This document shows, in pieces, positions 1 through 7,839 of a DNA stretch of 64,000 nucleotides (positions are counted from its first letter, which is position 1; every line of letters begins with the position of its first letter). The stretch comes from CAYLJJ01 sp964384025. GTDB taxonomy: Bacteria > Myxococcota_A > Bradymonadia > UBA7976 > UBA1532. The notes beneath the pieces are model-generated. The model ran no database searches, was not told where the DNA came from, and worked only from the letters and a program-made list of their open reading frames with translations. The stretch lies in the NCBI GenBank assembly GCA_964384025.1, contig CAYLJJ010000015.1, forward strand, positions 1 through 64,000, written 5' to 3'. A program made the position numbers and the translations under genes.

Positions 1-1
1 G

Positions 2-217
2 GTCCTTGATGCCCCTGAAGCTTCTGAGGCTGAAGAAGCTCCTGAGGCTGAAGAACTGACAGAGGTTGAAGAGGTCCTTGATGCCCCTGAAGCTTCTGAG
101 GCTGAAGAAGCTCCTGAGGCTGAAGAACTGACAGAGGTTGAAGAGGTCCTTGATGCCCCTGAAGCTTCTGAGGCTGAAGAAGCTCCTGAGGCTGAAGAAT
201 CTCCTACACCTGAGAGT
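2..217 (+). repeat. Three in-frame 72-bp tandem repeats
   Basis: A 72-bp unit beginning GTCCTTGATGCCCC occurs at 2-73, 74-145 and 146-217; the last copy diverges at its 3' end. The unit length is a multiple of three, so copy-number change would keep the reading frame. The array probably continues to the left of the window. Confidence 0.85.
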
Positions 218-235
218 GTAGAGGTTATTCGATAA
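2..235 (+). CDS. C-terminal fragment of an acidic repeat protein
   Basis: An open frame runs from the window edge to a TAA at 233-235 and encodes 77 residues, almost all Glu, Ala, Pro, Leu and Val. It consists of a 24-residue unit (VLDAPEASEAEEAPEAEE followed by LTEVEE) repeated three times, then a unique tail ending in SVEVIR. No start codon lies in this frame, so the gene begins upstream of the window. Such Glu/Ala/Pro-rich tracts usually form extended linkers or spacers. No domain is visible and no function can be assigned. Base composition and codon choice match a real coding tail, since the repeats stay in frame. Confidence 0.65.
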   Translation, partial: VLDAPEASEAEEAPEAEELTEVEEVLDAPEASEAEEAPEAEELTEVEEVLDAPEASEAEEAPEAEESPTPESVEVIR

Positions 236-323
236 GATTTGATAATCTAACAGGAACAATGTTTCAGGATGCCAACAACCTTCTTTTAGAAAAACATGAA
301 CGTTGGTATTGTATTATAATATT

Positions 324-1220
324 TTAAAGTAAAATTTTAACAAGAAGAGGCAGATGATCAGAGCCAATCTCGGGTCCGATCAGGTGGTCCTGAATATGAA
401 GCCCTCCGCGCAGTAAAAGATGATCGATGGGGATGCCCAAGATCCCCAAATCCGCAGGCCAGGAAGGTTGGAGCCAGCGACCCCGACGACCATGTTCAAA
501 GCCTGACTGGAGCAGCTTCACCATAGAGCGAGACCAGAGCGTGGCGTTAAAATCTCCTGCGATCAAGAGACGAGGTTCTGGACGCTTGCTTAACTCTAAG
601 AGGAGCGCATCTCGGTGCTCGCTCCAAGCCTGATTGATGGGTGGAGGAGCGTGGATCAAGATAAGGTTGAGCCCATCTCCAAACTCCCCTCGAATGCTGG
701 GCAGCTTTGTCTCTGGAGCATCCATCTTAAAGCCCTCGAAGGGACGTTTGCTGTAGAGGGCCAGACCAAAGTTGTCATCTCTGGGGATCTCAAAACGGTG
801 TGGCCAAGCCAGAAGTCCAGGTCGCAACGCCTTGAGCCAAGCTTCATCCACCTCGATTAGACCGATGATCTCAGGATCCTCTTCGCGGATCAGGTTCGCC
901 AACCGGATAAAATCTCGGTTCTCTGTGTTGACATTGGCGATAAGCAGCTCAATACCCTCTCCCTTTGGTGTTTCCAGAGGGCGGTAAACCGCCCCCATCG
1001 TCATCAAGTTGATCAGTACACTCCCCAGACCAAACCAGAGCAGGCGCCATCTCCCATTTAGGAGCGCGAACAGAGCCGCTAGAACGCTCAAGAAAAGGTA
1101 CTGAGCGTGAAAATGGGTGAAGAGATCTAGACGCCAGTGGAGGCTACCCAGAAAGCTCAATATGGTCGCCAAGACAGTCGGCCAGAGGAGCAGGTGGCTC
1201 CAAGGAATCAGTCTGCGCAC
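324..1220 (-). CDS. Membrane-anchored endonuclease/exonuclease/phosphatase family protein
   Basis: The C-terminal two thirds carry the EEP-fold signature: LLIANVNTEN, an acidic DPEIIGLIEVDE segment, LILIHAPPP, the LLIAGDFNATLW motif (metal and phosphate-contacting Asp/Asn) and a final IGSDHLPLLV with the catalytic Asp-His. Two to three hydrophobic segments near the N-terminus (LLLWPTVLATILSFLG, YLFLSVLAALFALL, LLWFGLGSVLI) suggest inner-membrane anchoring with the catalytic domain outside the cytoplasm, as in YafD/YdhX-like EEP proteins. I chose the GTG at 1220 (VRRLIPWSH) because GAGGAG lies 7 nt upstream and the longer 360-residue frame adds only an unconvincing N-terminus. The substrate (nucleic acid, phospholipid or other phosphodiester) is unknown. 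It is transcribed away from oleA. Confidence 0.8.
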   Translation of the reverse strand: MRRLIPWSHLLLWPTVLATILSFLGSLHWRLDLFTHFHAQYLFLSVLAALFALLNGRWRLLWFGLGSVLINLMTMGAVYRPLETPKGEGIELLIANVNTENRDFIRLANLIREEDPEIIGLIEVDEAWLKALRPGLLAWPHRFEIPRDDNFGLALYSKRPFEGFKMDAPETKLPSIRGEFGDGLNLILIHAPPPINQAWSEHRDALLLELSKRPEPRLLIAGDFNATLWSRSMVKLLQSGFEHGRRGRWLQPSWPADLGILGIPIDHLLLRGGLHIQDHLIGPEIGSDHLPLLVKILL

Positions 1221-1697
1221 AGCAGCTCTCCTCGGGTGCTTCGCCGCCCCCTTATAAAGATAGAAACCATTGGATCTCCAAAAGATCTGGGGCTGCTTGA
1301 GATATTGCTCACTGCAAAGGGTGCTCTCTTTGGTGAGAGACCCCGTAGAGCGGTCCAACTCCCTCCCCAAGGAGCATGATGGCTGCGCGGGCGCAGATGC
1401 GAACATTCATAGATCCATCTTGCTGTTTTTGGGACCAGATTCAACCTCAGCCTCTGGGATTTTCTCCGGTCGGTGGAGTGAGGTTGAGTTCCTGACTGGA
1501 ACGTGACTCCAGCGTGACGATCACAGCCAGATGGCGTATGAAGAAGCAGCTTGGGCTTCTTAGGGCAAACTCCCTTCCTGTTTAGAGTTTAGGGCCCTCA
1601 TCAGCAGCTCCAACAGGGGATACTCAAAAAACAGGGCTGTGCGCCCAAACCCGCCCCGTGTTAGAAGGCTCAACTTTTCATACCAGGCGGGTGTCCT
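1221..1697. other. Divergent intergenic region upstream of oleA
   Basis: These 477 bases lie between the divergent EEP gene and oleA. Several small open frames occur but none has a good start site or recognisable product. The stretch should hold promoters for both directions; I see no confident sigma-70 boxes. The clearest structure is the inverted repeat at 1441-1487, listed separately. Confidence 0.5.
1441..1487. promoter_or_regulatory. Nested inverted repeat upstream of oleA
   Basis: TCAACCTCA at 1441-1449 is perfectly complementary to TGAGGTTGA at 1479-1487. Inside the loop CTCC (1464-1467) can pair with GGAG (1475-1478). There is no T-tract, so this is not a classic terminator. Its place between divergent genes makes it a possible operator or leader hairpin for the ole-pfa operon; function is inferred only. 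Confidence 0.35.
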
Positions 1698-2714
1698 TTG
1701 CGTTACCGCAGCGTCTGTGTTGAGGCTCTGCATCATCAACTCCCCGAGGCTGTGATCCGCAGCTCTGTGATAGAGAAGATGCTGAGCACGACCTATACCC
1801 GCCTTAAAATCCCCCCAGGAACCCTGGAGATGATGACTGGGGTGCAGGCGCGGCGATTTTGGCCAGAGGGCTATAGCCCCTCCAGTGCAGCAATAGAAGC
1901 CGCCGAAAACCTCCTCAGAGAGAGCGGCTTTGATCGGAGCCGCCTGGGTGCCCTGATCAGCACCTCTGTCTCCAAGGAGTATCTAGAGCCCTCGGTGGCT
2001 GCTCTGGTGCATGGAGCGTTGAAGCTGCCCGCCCGCTGCCTGAACTTCGATCTGGGCAACGCTTGTTTGGGCTTTCTCAGCGGAATCTCCCTGATGGCGA
2101 CGCTGATCGAGGGCGGCCAGATCGAGGCGGGCTTAGTGGTGGCGGGAGAGGGAAGCCGCGCGGTGACTCTGGCCACAGCGAAGCGCCTGATGCAGCCCAA
2201 GACCCGTTTTGAGGATTACCGAGATAACCTCGCAACCCTGACTCTGGGCTCCGCCGGCGCAGCGATGCTCTTGACCCATGAGCGCTTGGCCACACAGGGA
2301 CACCATCTCCTGAACAGCGTCTCTCTGGCAGCGACACAACACTGCCGCCTCTGTCTGGGGAGCGCTGAGGGGATGATCACTCAGGCTCCCAAGCTGCTCA
2401 AGGAGGGAGTGCTCTTGGCTCAACAAACCTGGACCCTGGCTCAAGAGGAGCTGGGGCTTAATCCCAGTTCCATTAAGGAGTTTGTCCTGCATCAGGTTGG
2501 ACGAGCTAACCATGAGGCGATCATCAAGACGCTGCAGCTTCCTGAGGAACGCGCCCTACGTCTCTATCCAGAGCTGGGAAACGTGGGCGCCGTGGGGGTG
2601 CCGCTGACCCTCTCGATGCTCCTGGAGCAGGGCCGCGTTCAGGCTGGAGATCATCTGCTCTTGATGGGCATCGGCAGCGGTCTAAACACCTCGATGATGG
2701 AGATCAAATGGTGA
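1698..2714 (+). CDS. oleA: OleA, head-to-head acyl-CoA condensing thiolase-fold enzyme
   Basis: OleA performs non-decarboxylative Claisen condensation of two fatty acyl thioesters to a 2-alkyl-3-ketoacid, the first step of long-chain olefin synthesis. The protein (338 residues, usual size) has the thiolase/KAS III layout: nucleophile Cys123 in NACLGF, His265 in FVLHQVGRANHE and Asn295 in LGNVGAVGVP. The TSVSKEYLEPSVA segment is typical of OleA. The start is a TTG at 1698 with AGGCGG 7 nt upstream; the N-terminus aligns with the expected family start, and no better ATG is present. It is the first gene of a seven-gene operon and overlaps oleB by 7 bases. KAS III-like alternatives are less likely because oleB, oleC and oleD follow. 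Confidence 0.93.
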   Translation: MRYRSVCVEALHHQLPEAVIRSSVIEKMLSTTYTRLKIPPGTLEMMTGVQARRFWPEGYSPSSAAIEAAENLLRESGFDRSRLGALISTSVSKEYLEPSVAALVHGALKLPARCLNFDLGNACLGFLSGISLMATLIEGGQIEAGLVVAGEGSRAVTLATAKRLMQPKTRFEDYRDNLATLTLGSAGAAMLLTHERLATQGHHLLNSVSLAATQHCRLCLGSAEGMITQAPKLLKEGVLLAQQTWTLAQEELGLNPSSIKEFVLHQVGRANHEAIIKTLQLPEERALRLYPELGNVGAVGVPLTLSMLLEQGRVQAGDHLLLMGIGSGLNTSMMEIKW

Positions 2715-3592
2715 AGCCTAAGATCCCTGAGAGTCTCCGCGGAGCGTATCCCTGGGAGGGTCACTGGCTGAAAGTAGACGGCGGCCAGATGCACTTTTTA
2801 GACGAGGGTCCTCCTGAGGCGCCGGTGCTACTTTGCCTTCATGGCAACCCCACCTGGTCTTTCTATTGGCGGGCGATCATCAAAGCCTTCTCTCCCCGCT
2901 TTCGAGTGATCGTCCCTGATCATATCGGCTGTGGACTCTCCGATAAGCCTCAAGCTTGGCCCTATCGCTTAGAGGGACATATCGAGAACCTGACCCGCTT
3001 GGTCGAGCACTTGGATCTCAATGAGGTCAACCTCTTGCTGCATGACTGGGGCGGGGCGATCGGCATGGGTCTGGCGACTCAACAGCCGAAGCGCTTTAGA
3101 GCCTTTCTGCTCAGCAACACCGCCGCCTTTCTCTCTAAGCGCATCCCTGCTTCAATCGCCTCGGTCAAGCTGCCCCTCTTTGGTGCCCTGAGCGTTCGGG
3201 GCCTCAACGCCTTTGCGCGAGCAGCGACTTTTAGAGCGGTCTCTAAACCCTTAAGCCCGGTCGCTAAGGCGGGGTTGCTGTGGCCCTATCACTCCTGGAG
3301 GAGTCGTATCGCGACGCTGCGCTTTGTGGAGGATATCCCCCTGAGCCCCAAGCATCCCAGCCACGACACTTTGGCGAAGATCGACGCCGGTCTCGTGAAG
3401 CTCAGGGAGAAGCGGATGATCTTCTGCTGGGGAGAGGACGACTTCTGTTTCACCCTGCACTTCCTGGAAGAGTGGAGGCGTCGCTTTCCTCAAGCTGAGG
3501 TCCACTCTTGGCCCGGAGTAGGGCACTATGTCATGGAGGATGCCCCTCAGAAGATGATCGAGGCTACAGAGTCTCTCCTGGAGATCTCATAA
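2708..3592 (+). CDS. oleB: OleB, beta-lactone decarboxylase (alpha/beta hydrolase)
   Basis: OleB converts the beta-lactone made by OleC to the cis-olefin and CO2. The 294-residue protein belongs to the haloalkane-dehalogenase-like alpha/beta hydrolases. It has HGNPTWSFYWR near residue 45, the nucleophile Asp113 in LLHDWGGAIG and the catalytic His273 in GVGHYVMEDAP. The Asp (not Ser) nucleophile fits OleB. Its ATG lies inside the oleA stop region (ATGGTGA), indicating translational coupling, and a single base separates it from oleC. In many Gram-positives OleB and OleC are fused; here they are separate, as in most Gram-negatives. Confidence 0.92.
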   Translation: MVKPKIPESLRGAYPWEGHWLKVDGGQMHFLDEGPPEAPVLLCLHGNPTWSFYWRAIIKAFSPRFRVIVPDHIGCGLSDKPQAWPYRLEGHIENLTRLVEHLDLNEVNLLLHDWGGAIGMGLATQQPKRFRAFLLSNTAAFLSKRIPASIASVKLPLFGALSVRGLNAFARAATFRAVSKPLSPVAKAGLLWPYHSWRSRIATLRFVEDIPLSPKHPSHDTLAKIDAGLVKLREKRMIFCWGEDDFCFTLHFLEEWRRRFPQAEVHSWPGVGHYVMEDAPQKMIEATESLLEIS

Positions 3593-3593
3593 G

Positions 3594-5240
3594 ATGTCGA
3601 GTCAGAGCTTTAATATCGCTGCTCTTATGGAGGCGCGTGCCTGCGCCCAGCCCTTTCAGCGCGGAGTGGTCTTTCCCCAGGGGCGAGACGCAGAGGGGAA
3701 TATTGCCTGGACCCAGCTGAGCTTCCAAGATCTCAACATCCTCGCGGATGACTACGCTCGGGGCTTTCAGGCCCTGGGTATTCAACGGGGAGATCGCGTC
3801 AGCCTCTTAGTCAAACCTCGCCTGGAGTTTATCCCCCTCACCTTTGCGCTCTTTAAGCTGGGCGCCGTGCCGGTCCTCATCGATCCAGGTATGGGGCGCA
3901 AGCCCTTCCTCGCCTGCCTCCAGCGGATTAAGCCCCGAGTGCTCATCGCCGAGCCCATCGTGCAAGCCCTCACGCTCTTCTTCCCCAGAGCCTTCGCCAG
4001 CCTGAAGATCAAGGTGACGGTGGGGCGCAACATCGGTTGGTGGGGTGGCAAGAGCCTAAGCTCCTGTCGCCTTAAGGCGAAGATCCCCTTCCCCACAGTT
4101 CACACCGCCCGAGAGGACGAGGCCGCGATCCTCTTCACTTCGGGGAGCACAGGGCCTGCTAAGGGGGTGACCTATACCCACGGTATCTTTGAGGCCCAGA
4201 CCCGACATATCCAGGCGATGTATCAGATCCAACCAGGAGAGATAGACCTCGCCTGCTTCCCCCTCTTTGGCCTCTTCAGCATGGCGATGGGGATGACGGT
4301 GATCATCCCAGAGATGGATCCCACCAAGCCCGCTCAAGCGGATCCCGCCAAGCTGATTGAGGCGATTCAGAGTCAGGGCTGCACCTCCGCCTTTGGGAGC
4401 CCCGCGATCTGGAAGAATATGGCGCGGCGCTGTCTGGCTGAGAGGATCAAGCTTCCCAGCATGAAGCGGATTCTGATGGCGGGTGCTCCCATCCCAGTCT
4501 CCATGCATGAAGCCTTTCAGGAGATCCTCGCTGAGGGCGCTGAACTACACTCTCCCTATGGAGCTACTGAGGCTCTGCCTATCGCCTCGATCGCCAGCCA
4601 AGAGATTCTCTCAGAGACTCAGGCTGCCAGCCGTCGAGGAGAGGGCACCTGTGTAGGGCTGCCCGCCCCAGGTGTAGAGATCCGGGTGATTAAGATCTCC
4701 GATGAGCCCATCTTGGAGTGGTCTGAGGATCTTCAGCTCCCTCAAGGTGAGATCGGCGAGATCTGCGTACGGGGAGCGGTGGTAACTCATGAGTATAAAG
4801 AGGAGCCAGAGCATACCGCCGCCGCCAAGATCCAAGATTGCAACGGGGGCTTTTGGCACCGTATGGGAGATCTCGGGCATTTGGATGAAGAGGGCCGCCT
4901 CTGGTTTTGCGGCCGCAAGGGCCACCGTGTTCGACGCGCAGCAGATGATGTAGAGATGTATAGCGTCCCCTGTGAAGCGATCTTCAATGAGCACCCTGCG
5001 GTCTACCGCTCCGCTCTGGTTGGAGTAGAGGGGCGAGCTCTTATCGTCGTAGAGTTGGAGCCCGATATCGAATCACTCCAAGCGCAGCTCCGCGAGGAGT
5101 TGCTGGCTCTGGGCGCGGCAAATCCTCTTACTGAGTCGATCAAGGAGATCCTTTTTCACCCCAGCTTCCCCGTAGATGTGCGCCACAACGCCAAGATTCA
5201 TCGCGCTGAGCTGGCTCGCTGGGCCCAGAGGCAGATATGA
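3594..5240 (+). CDS. oleC: OleC, beta-lactone synthetase (AMP-binding superfamily)
   Basis: OleC activates the 2-alkyl-3-hydroxyacid from OleD with ATP and closes it to a cis-beta-lactone. The 548-residue protein has the adenylating-enzyme P-loop FTSGSTGPAKGVTYTHG (about residues 181-197), the SPYGATEALPIA core motif, GEIGEICVRGAVVTHEY and the hinge region HRMGDLGHLDEEGRLWFCGR. The C-terminal domain keeps a Lys in RHNAKIHRAEL. Compared with acyl-CoA ligases the operon context (oleB before, oleD after by an ATGA overlap) decides the call. Confidence 0.92.
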   Translation: MSSQSFNIAALMEARACAQPFQRGVVFPQGRDAEGNIAWTQLSFQDLNILADDYARGFQALGIQRGDRVSLLVKPRLEFIPLTFALFKLGAVPVLIDPGMGRKPFLACLQRIKPRVLIAEPIVQALTLFFPRAFASLKIKVTVGRNIGWWGGKSLSSCRLKAKIPFPTVHTAREDEAAILFTSGSTGPAKGVTYTHGIFEAQTRHIQAMYQIQPGEIDLACFPLFGLFSMAMGMTVIIPEMDPTKPAQADPAKLIEAIQSQGCTSAFGSPAIWKNMARRCLAERIKLPSMKRILMAGAPIPVSMHEAFQEILAEGAELHSPYGATEALPIASIASQEILSETQAASRRGEGTCVGLPAPGVEIRVIKISDEPILEWSEDLQLPQGEIGEICVRGAVVTHEYKEEPEHTAAAKIQDCNGGFWHRMGDLGHLDEEGRLWFCGRKGHRVRRAADDVEMYSVPCEAIFNEHPAVYRSALVGVEGRALIVVELEPDIESLQAQLREELLALGAANPLTESIKEILFHPSFPVDVRHNAKIHRAELARWAQRQI

Positions 5241-6241
5241 AGGTCTGTGTTACTGGAGGCGGCGGCTTCTTGGGTTCCGCCATCGTTCAACTGCTCCGCG
5301 CTCGTGAAGATGAGGTGATCAGCCTCTCTCGCAATCGGCACCCCCAAGTTGAGGCTCTGGGAGTCCGCTGTGTTCAAGCTGATCTGGCCACGTCAGAGGA
5401 TCTGGCGAAGGCTCTGGAGGGGGTTGAGCTGCTCTTTCATGTGGCCTCGAAGACCGGCGTTTGGGGCTCTCCTGAAGAGTTCATGCGGGTAAACCTCTTG
5501 GGTACAGAGCGGCTCCTGAGCGCTTGCCGAGCGGCGGGGGTTCCTCGGATGGTCTATACCAGCTCTCCTTCAAGCACCTTCGATGGCAGCGATGCTGAGG
5601 GCCTGAGCGAGGCGGAGTGCTCCTTTCCCTCTCGCTTTGAAGCCCCCTATCCCGAAAGCAAAGCTCTAGCCGAGCAACGGGTGTTGGCTGCCAACGATAA
5701 ACAGCTCGCCACCACCGCGCTGAGGCCCCATCTCATCTGGGGGCCTGGAGATCCTCATATCATCCCTCGACTGATCGCGCGCCACCGCCAAGGGCGCTTG
5801 AGGCGAGTGGGTGGGGGAGAGAACCGAGTGGCCATCACCTATATCGATAATGCCGCTGCGGCCCATCTTCAAGCCGCCGAGGTCCTGGCCCCTGGCTCAG
5901 CCAACGCGGGGCGTGCTTACTTTGTCAGCGATGATGAGCCGGTGATGCTCTGGCCCTGGATCGATGCCCTGCTTCAGGGCTTAGGCTTTGATCCCATCTC
6001 AAAGAGCATCTCGTTTAAGAACGCTCGTAGACTGGGAGCCGCCCTGGAGGGGCTCTGGCGCCTTCTACCTCTATCAGGAGAGCCGCCGATGACGCGCTTT
6101 GTCGCCTTGTCACTGGCCACCTCCCATTGGTACGACCTCAGCGCAGCGCGTAGAGATTTCAACTACCGGATGGTGACTGAGCCCGCTGAGGGCCTCAAAC
6201 GAACCCTGGCTTCTTTCCAAAGCGAAGGGAGAGAGAGATGA
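5237..6241 (+). CDS. oleD: OleD, NADPH-dependent 2-alkyl-3-ketoacid reductase
   Basis: OleD reduces the OleA product to the 2-alkyl-3-hydroxyacid. The 334-residue protein is an extended short-chain dehydrogenase: dinucleotide-binding GGGGFLG at residues 7-13, a YTSSPS strand with the catalytic Ser/Thr, and Tyr138-x3-Lys142 in YPESK. The 3-beta-HSD-like fold matches OleD. Its start (ATGA) overlaps the oleC stop and its own stop overlaps the pfaD start in the same way, so ole and pfa genes are translationally coupled with no gap between the two pathways. Confidence 0.91.
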   Translation: MKVCVTGGGGFLGSAIVQLLRAREDEVISLSRNRHPQVEALGVRCVQADLATSEDLAKALEGVELLFHVASKTGVWGSPEEFMRVNLLGTERLLSACRAAGVPRMVYTSSPSSTFDGSDAEGLSEAECSFPSRFEAPYPESKALAEQRVLAANDKQLATTALRPHLIWGPGDPHIIPRLIARHRQGRLRRVGGGENRVAITYIDNAAAAHLQAAEVLAPGSANAGRAYFVSDDEPVMLWPWIDALLQGLGFDPISKSISFKNARRLGAALEGLWRLLPLSGEPPMTRFVALSLATSHWYDLSAARRDFNYRMVTEPAEGLKRTLASFQSEGRER

Positions 6242-7824
6242 GCTTGCTTCCAGGCATCAGTGGCTGGGAGGGGCAGCTCAGCTTTGGACCTCAAGCCCTC
6301 CTGGCCGCGAGCCAAAGAATCCGTGAGCCCCTCTATCTACTCCAAGATCCTCGGTTGGGGATCGGTGTAGGGTTTGGGGGGCAGCTCAGAGAGGGCGCTG
6401 AGCACCACTGCTTAGCCAGCCTCCCCGCTCTCTATCCTGAGTGGTTGGGCGATCGCAGCTTCAGTGAGACTCACGGTGCTCGCTTCCCCTATTGTGGAGG
6501 GGCGATGGCGCGGGGCATCGCTACAGCGGAGATGGTGATCGCCCTAGGCCGCGTAGGCTGCTTGGGCTTCTTTGGGGCTGCTGGTCTAAGCCTTCAGGAG
6601 GTTGAGGCTGCGCTCCACACGATCAGCGCCGCGCTGCCTGATGCGCCCTGGGGGAGCAACCTGATCCACTCTCCCGAGGAGCCCGCTCTAGAGGAGGCCC
6701 TCGTCGATCTCTATCTACGCCGGGGGGTTCGACGGATCTCAGCAGCGGCCTATATGCGCTTGAGTCTGCCGCTTTTGCGCTATGCCATCCAGGGGCTTCA
6801 CCGTCGCCCTGATGGAAGAATTCAGAGGGCTCAGTGGATCTTCGCGAAGGTCTCTCGCCCAGAGGTGGCTCAGCGCTTTATGAGCCCACCACCAGAGGAG
6901 CTGTTGCGTGCTCTCCTTGAGCGAGGTGAGATCAACGCAGAGGAGGCGGCTCTCGCCGCGACCCTGCCTGTAGCAGAAGATCTCAGCGCAGAGGCGGACT
7001 CTGGAGGACACACCGACGCTCAAGCCCTCAGCGCTCTACTCCCCAGGCTACTGGGGCTCCGTGATGAGCTGAGCGCTCATTACGGTTATCCCCAGCCCCT
7101 CAGGGTGGGCGCCGCTGGGGGCCTGGGGACCCCTGGAGCTGTAGCAGCAGCCTTCGCTGCTGGCGCCGCCTATGTCCTCACCGGCTCCATCAACCAGTCC
7201 TGCCAAGAGAGCGGTCTACATGAATCGGGGCGCCGTCTCCTGGCGGGGGCCTCTTTGGGGGATATGGCACGGGCGCCCTCGGCGGATATGTTTGAGTTGG
7301 GCGCTGAAGTGCAAGTGCTCAGTCGCGGCAGCCTCTTCCCTGTGCGGGCTCGCAAGCTACGCGCCCTCTATCTAGCTTGGCCCTCTCTAGAGGCCCTCCC
7401 TCAAAGGGAACGAGCGCTGCTCGAAGATCAGATCTTCCACCAAGATCTAGAGCGGGCTTGGGAGGAGACGGCGGCTTGGTGGCAAAAACGCGATCCTCAG
7501 CGTCTCGCCCAAGCGGAGGTGGATCCCAAGCAGAGGATGGCTCTGCTCTTTCGTCGCTACCTGGGACAGAGCAGCCGCTGGGCCATCGCTGGAGATCCTG
7601 ATCGTCGCCTGGATGCTCAGATCTGGTGTGGCCCCGCCATGGGAGCCTTCAACGCTTGGGTGAAGGGCAGCTTCCTAGAGCCTCTCTCTCAACGCCAAGT
7701 CCACCAGATCGCGCTCAACCTCCTTGAGGGTGCGGCGATCCTCAGTCGGGCTCAGCAGATGCGCTGCGCAGGAGCCCCGATCCCCGCCGCCGCCTTTAAC
7801 TACCGACCCCGTCCTCTCTCTTGA
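6238..7824 (+). CDS. pfaD: PfaD, enoyl reductase of the polyunsaturated fatty-acid synthase
   Basis: PfaD is the stand-alone flavin-dependent trans-acting enoyl reductase of the Pfa (PUFA/secondary lipid) synthase. The 528-residue protein is TIM-barrel shaped like 2-nitropropane dioxygenases. It shows the APWGSNLIHSPEEPALEEALV stretch in parts, GVRRISAAAYM, an ADSGGHTDAQALSALLPRL flavin/substrate motif in parts and RVGAAGGLGTPGAVAAAFAAGA followed by YVLTGSINQ. In classical marine clusters pfaD lies after pfaC; here it precedes pfaA, an order seen in myxobacterial-type PUFA synthases. ATGA overlap with oleD; pfaA follows after 15 bases. Confidence 0.9.
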   Translation: MSLLPGISGWEGQLSFGPQALLAASQRIREPLYLLQDPRLGIGVGFGGQLREGAEHHCLASLPALYPEWLGDRSFSETHGARFPYCGGAMARGIATAEMVIALGRVGCLGFFGAAGLSLQEVEAALHTISAALPDAPWGSNLIHSPEEPALEEALVDLYLRRGVRRISAAAYMRLSLPLLRYAIQGLHRRPDGRIQRAQWIFAKVSRPEVAQRFMSPPPEELLRALLERGEINAEEAALAATLPVAEDLSAEADSGGHTDAQALSALLPRLLGLRDELSAHYGYPQPLRVGAAGGLGTPGAVAAAFAAGAAYVLTGSINQSCQESGLHESGRRLLAGASLGDMARAPSADMFELGAEVQVLSRGSLFPVRARKLRALYLAWPSLEALPQRERALLEDQIFHQDLERAWEETAAWWQKRDPQRLAQAEVDPKQRMALLFRRYLGQSSRWAIAGDPDRRLDAQIWCGPAMGAFNAWVKGSFLEPLSQRQVHQIALNLLEGAAILSRAQQMRCAGAPIPAAAFNYRPRPLS

Positions 7825-7839
7825 CCCAGAAAGCTGCTT

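Noticed and set aside
2..217. 72-bp repeats as a CRISPR array
   Set aside because: The units are contiguous without spacers and encode an in-frame acidic peptide repeat.
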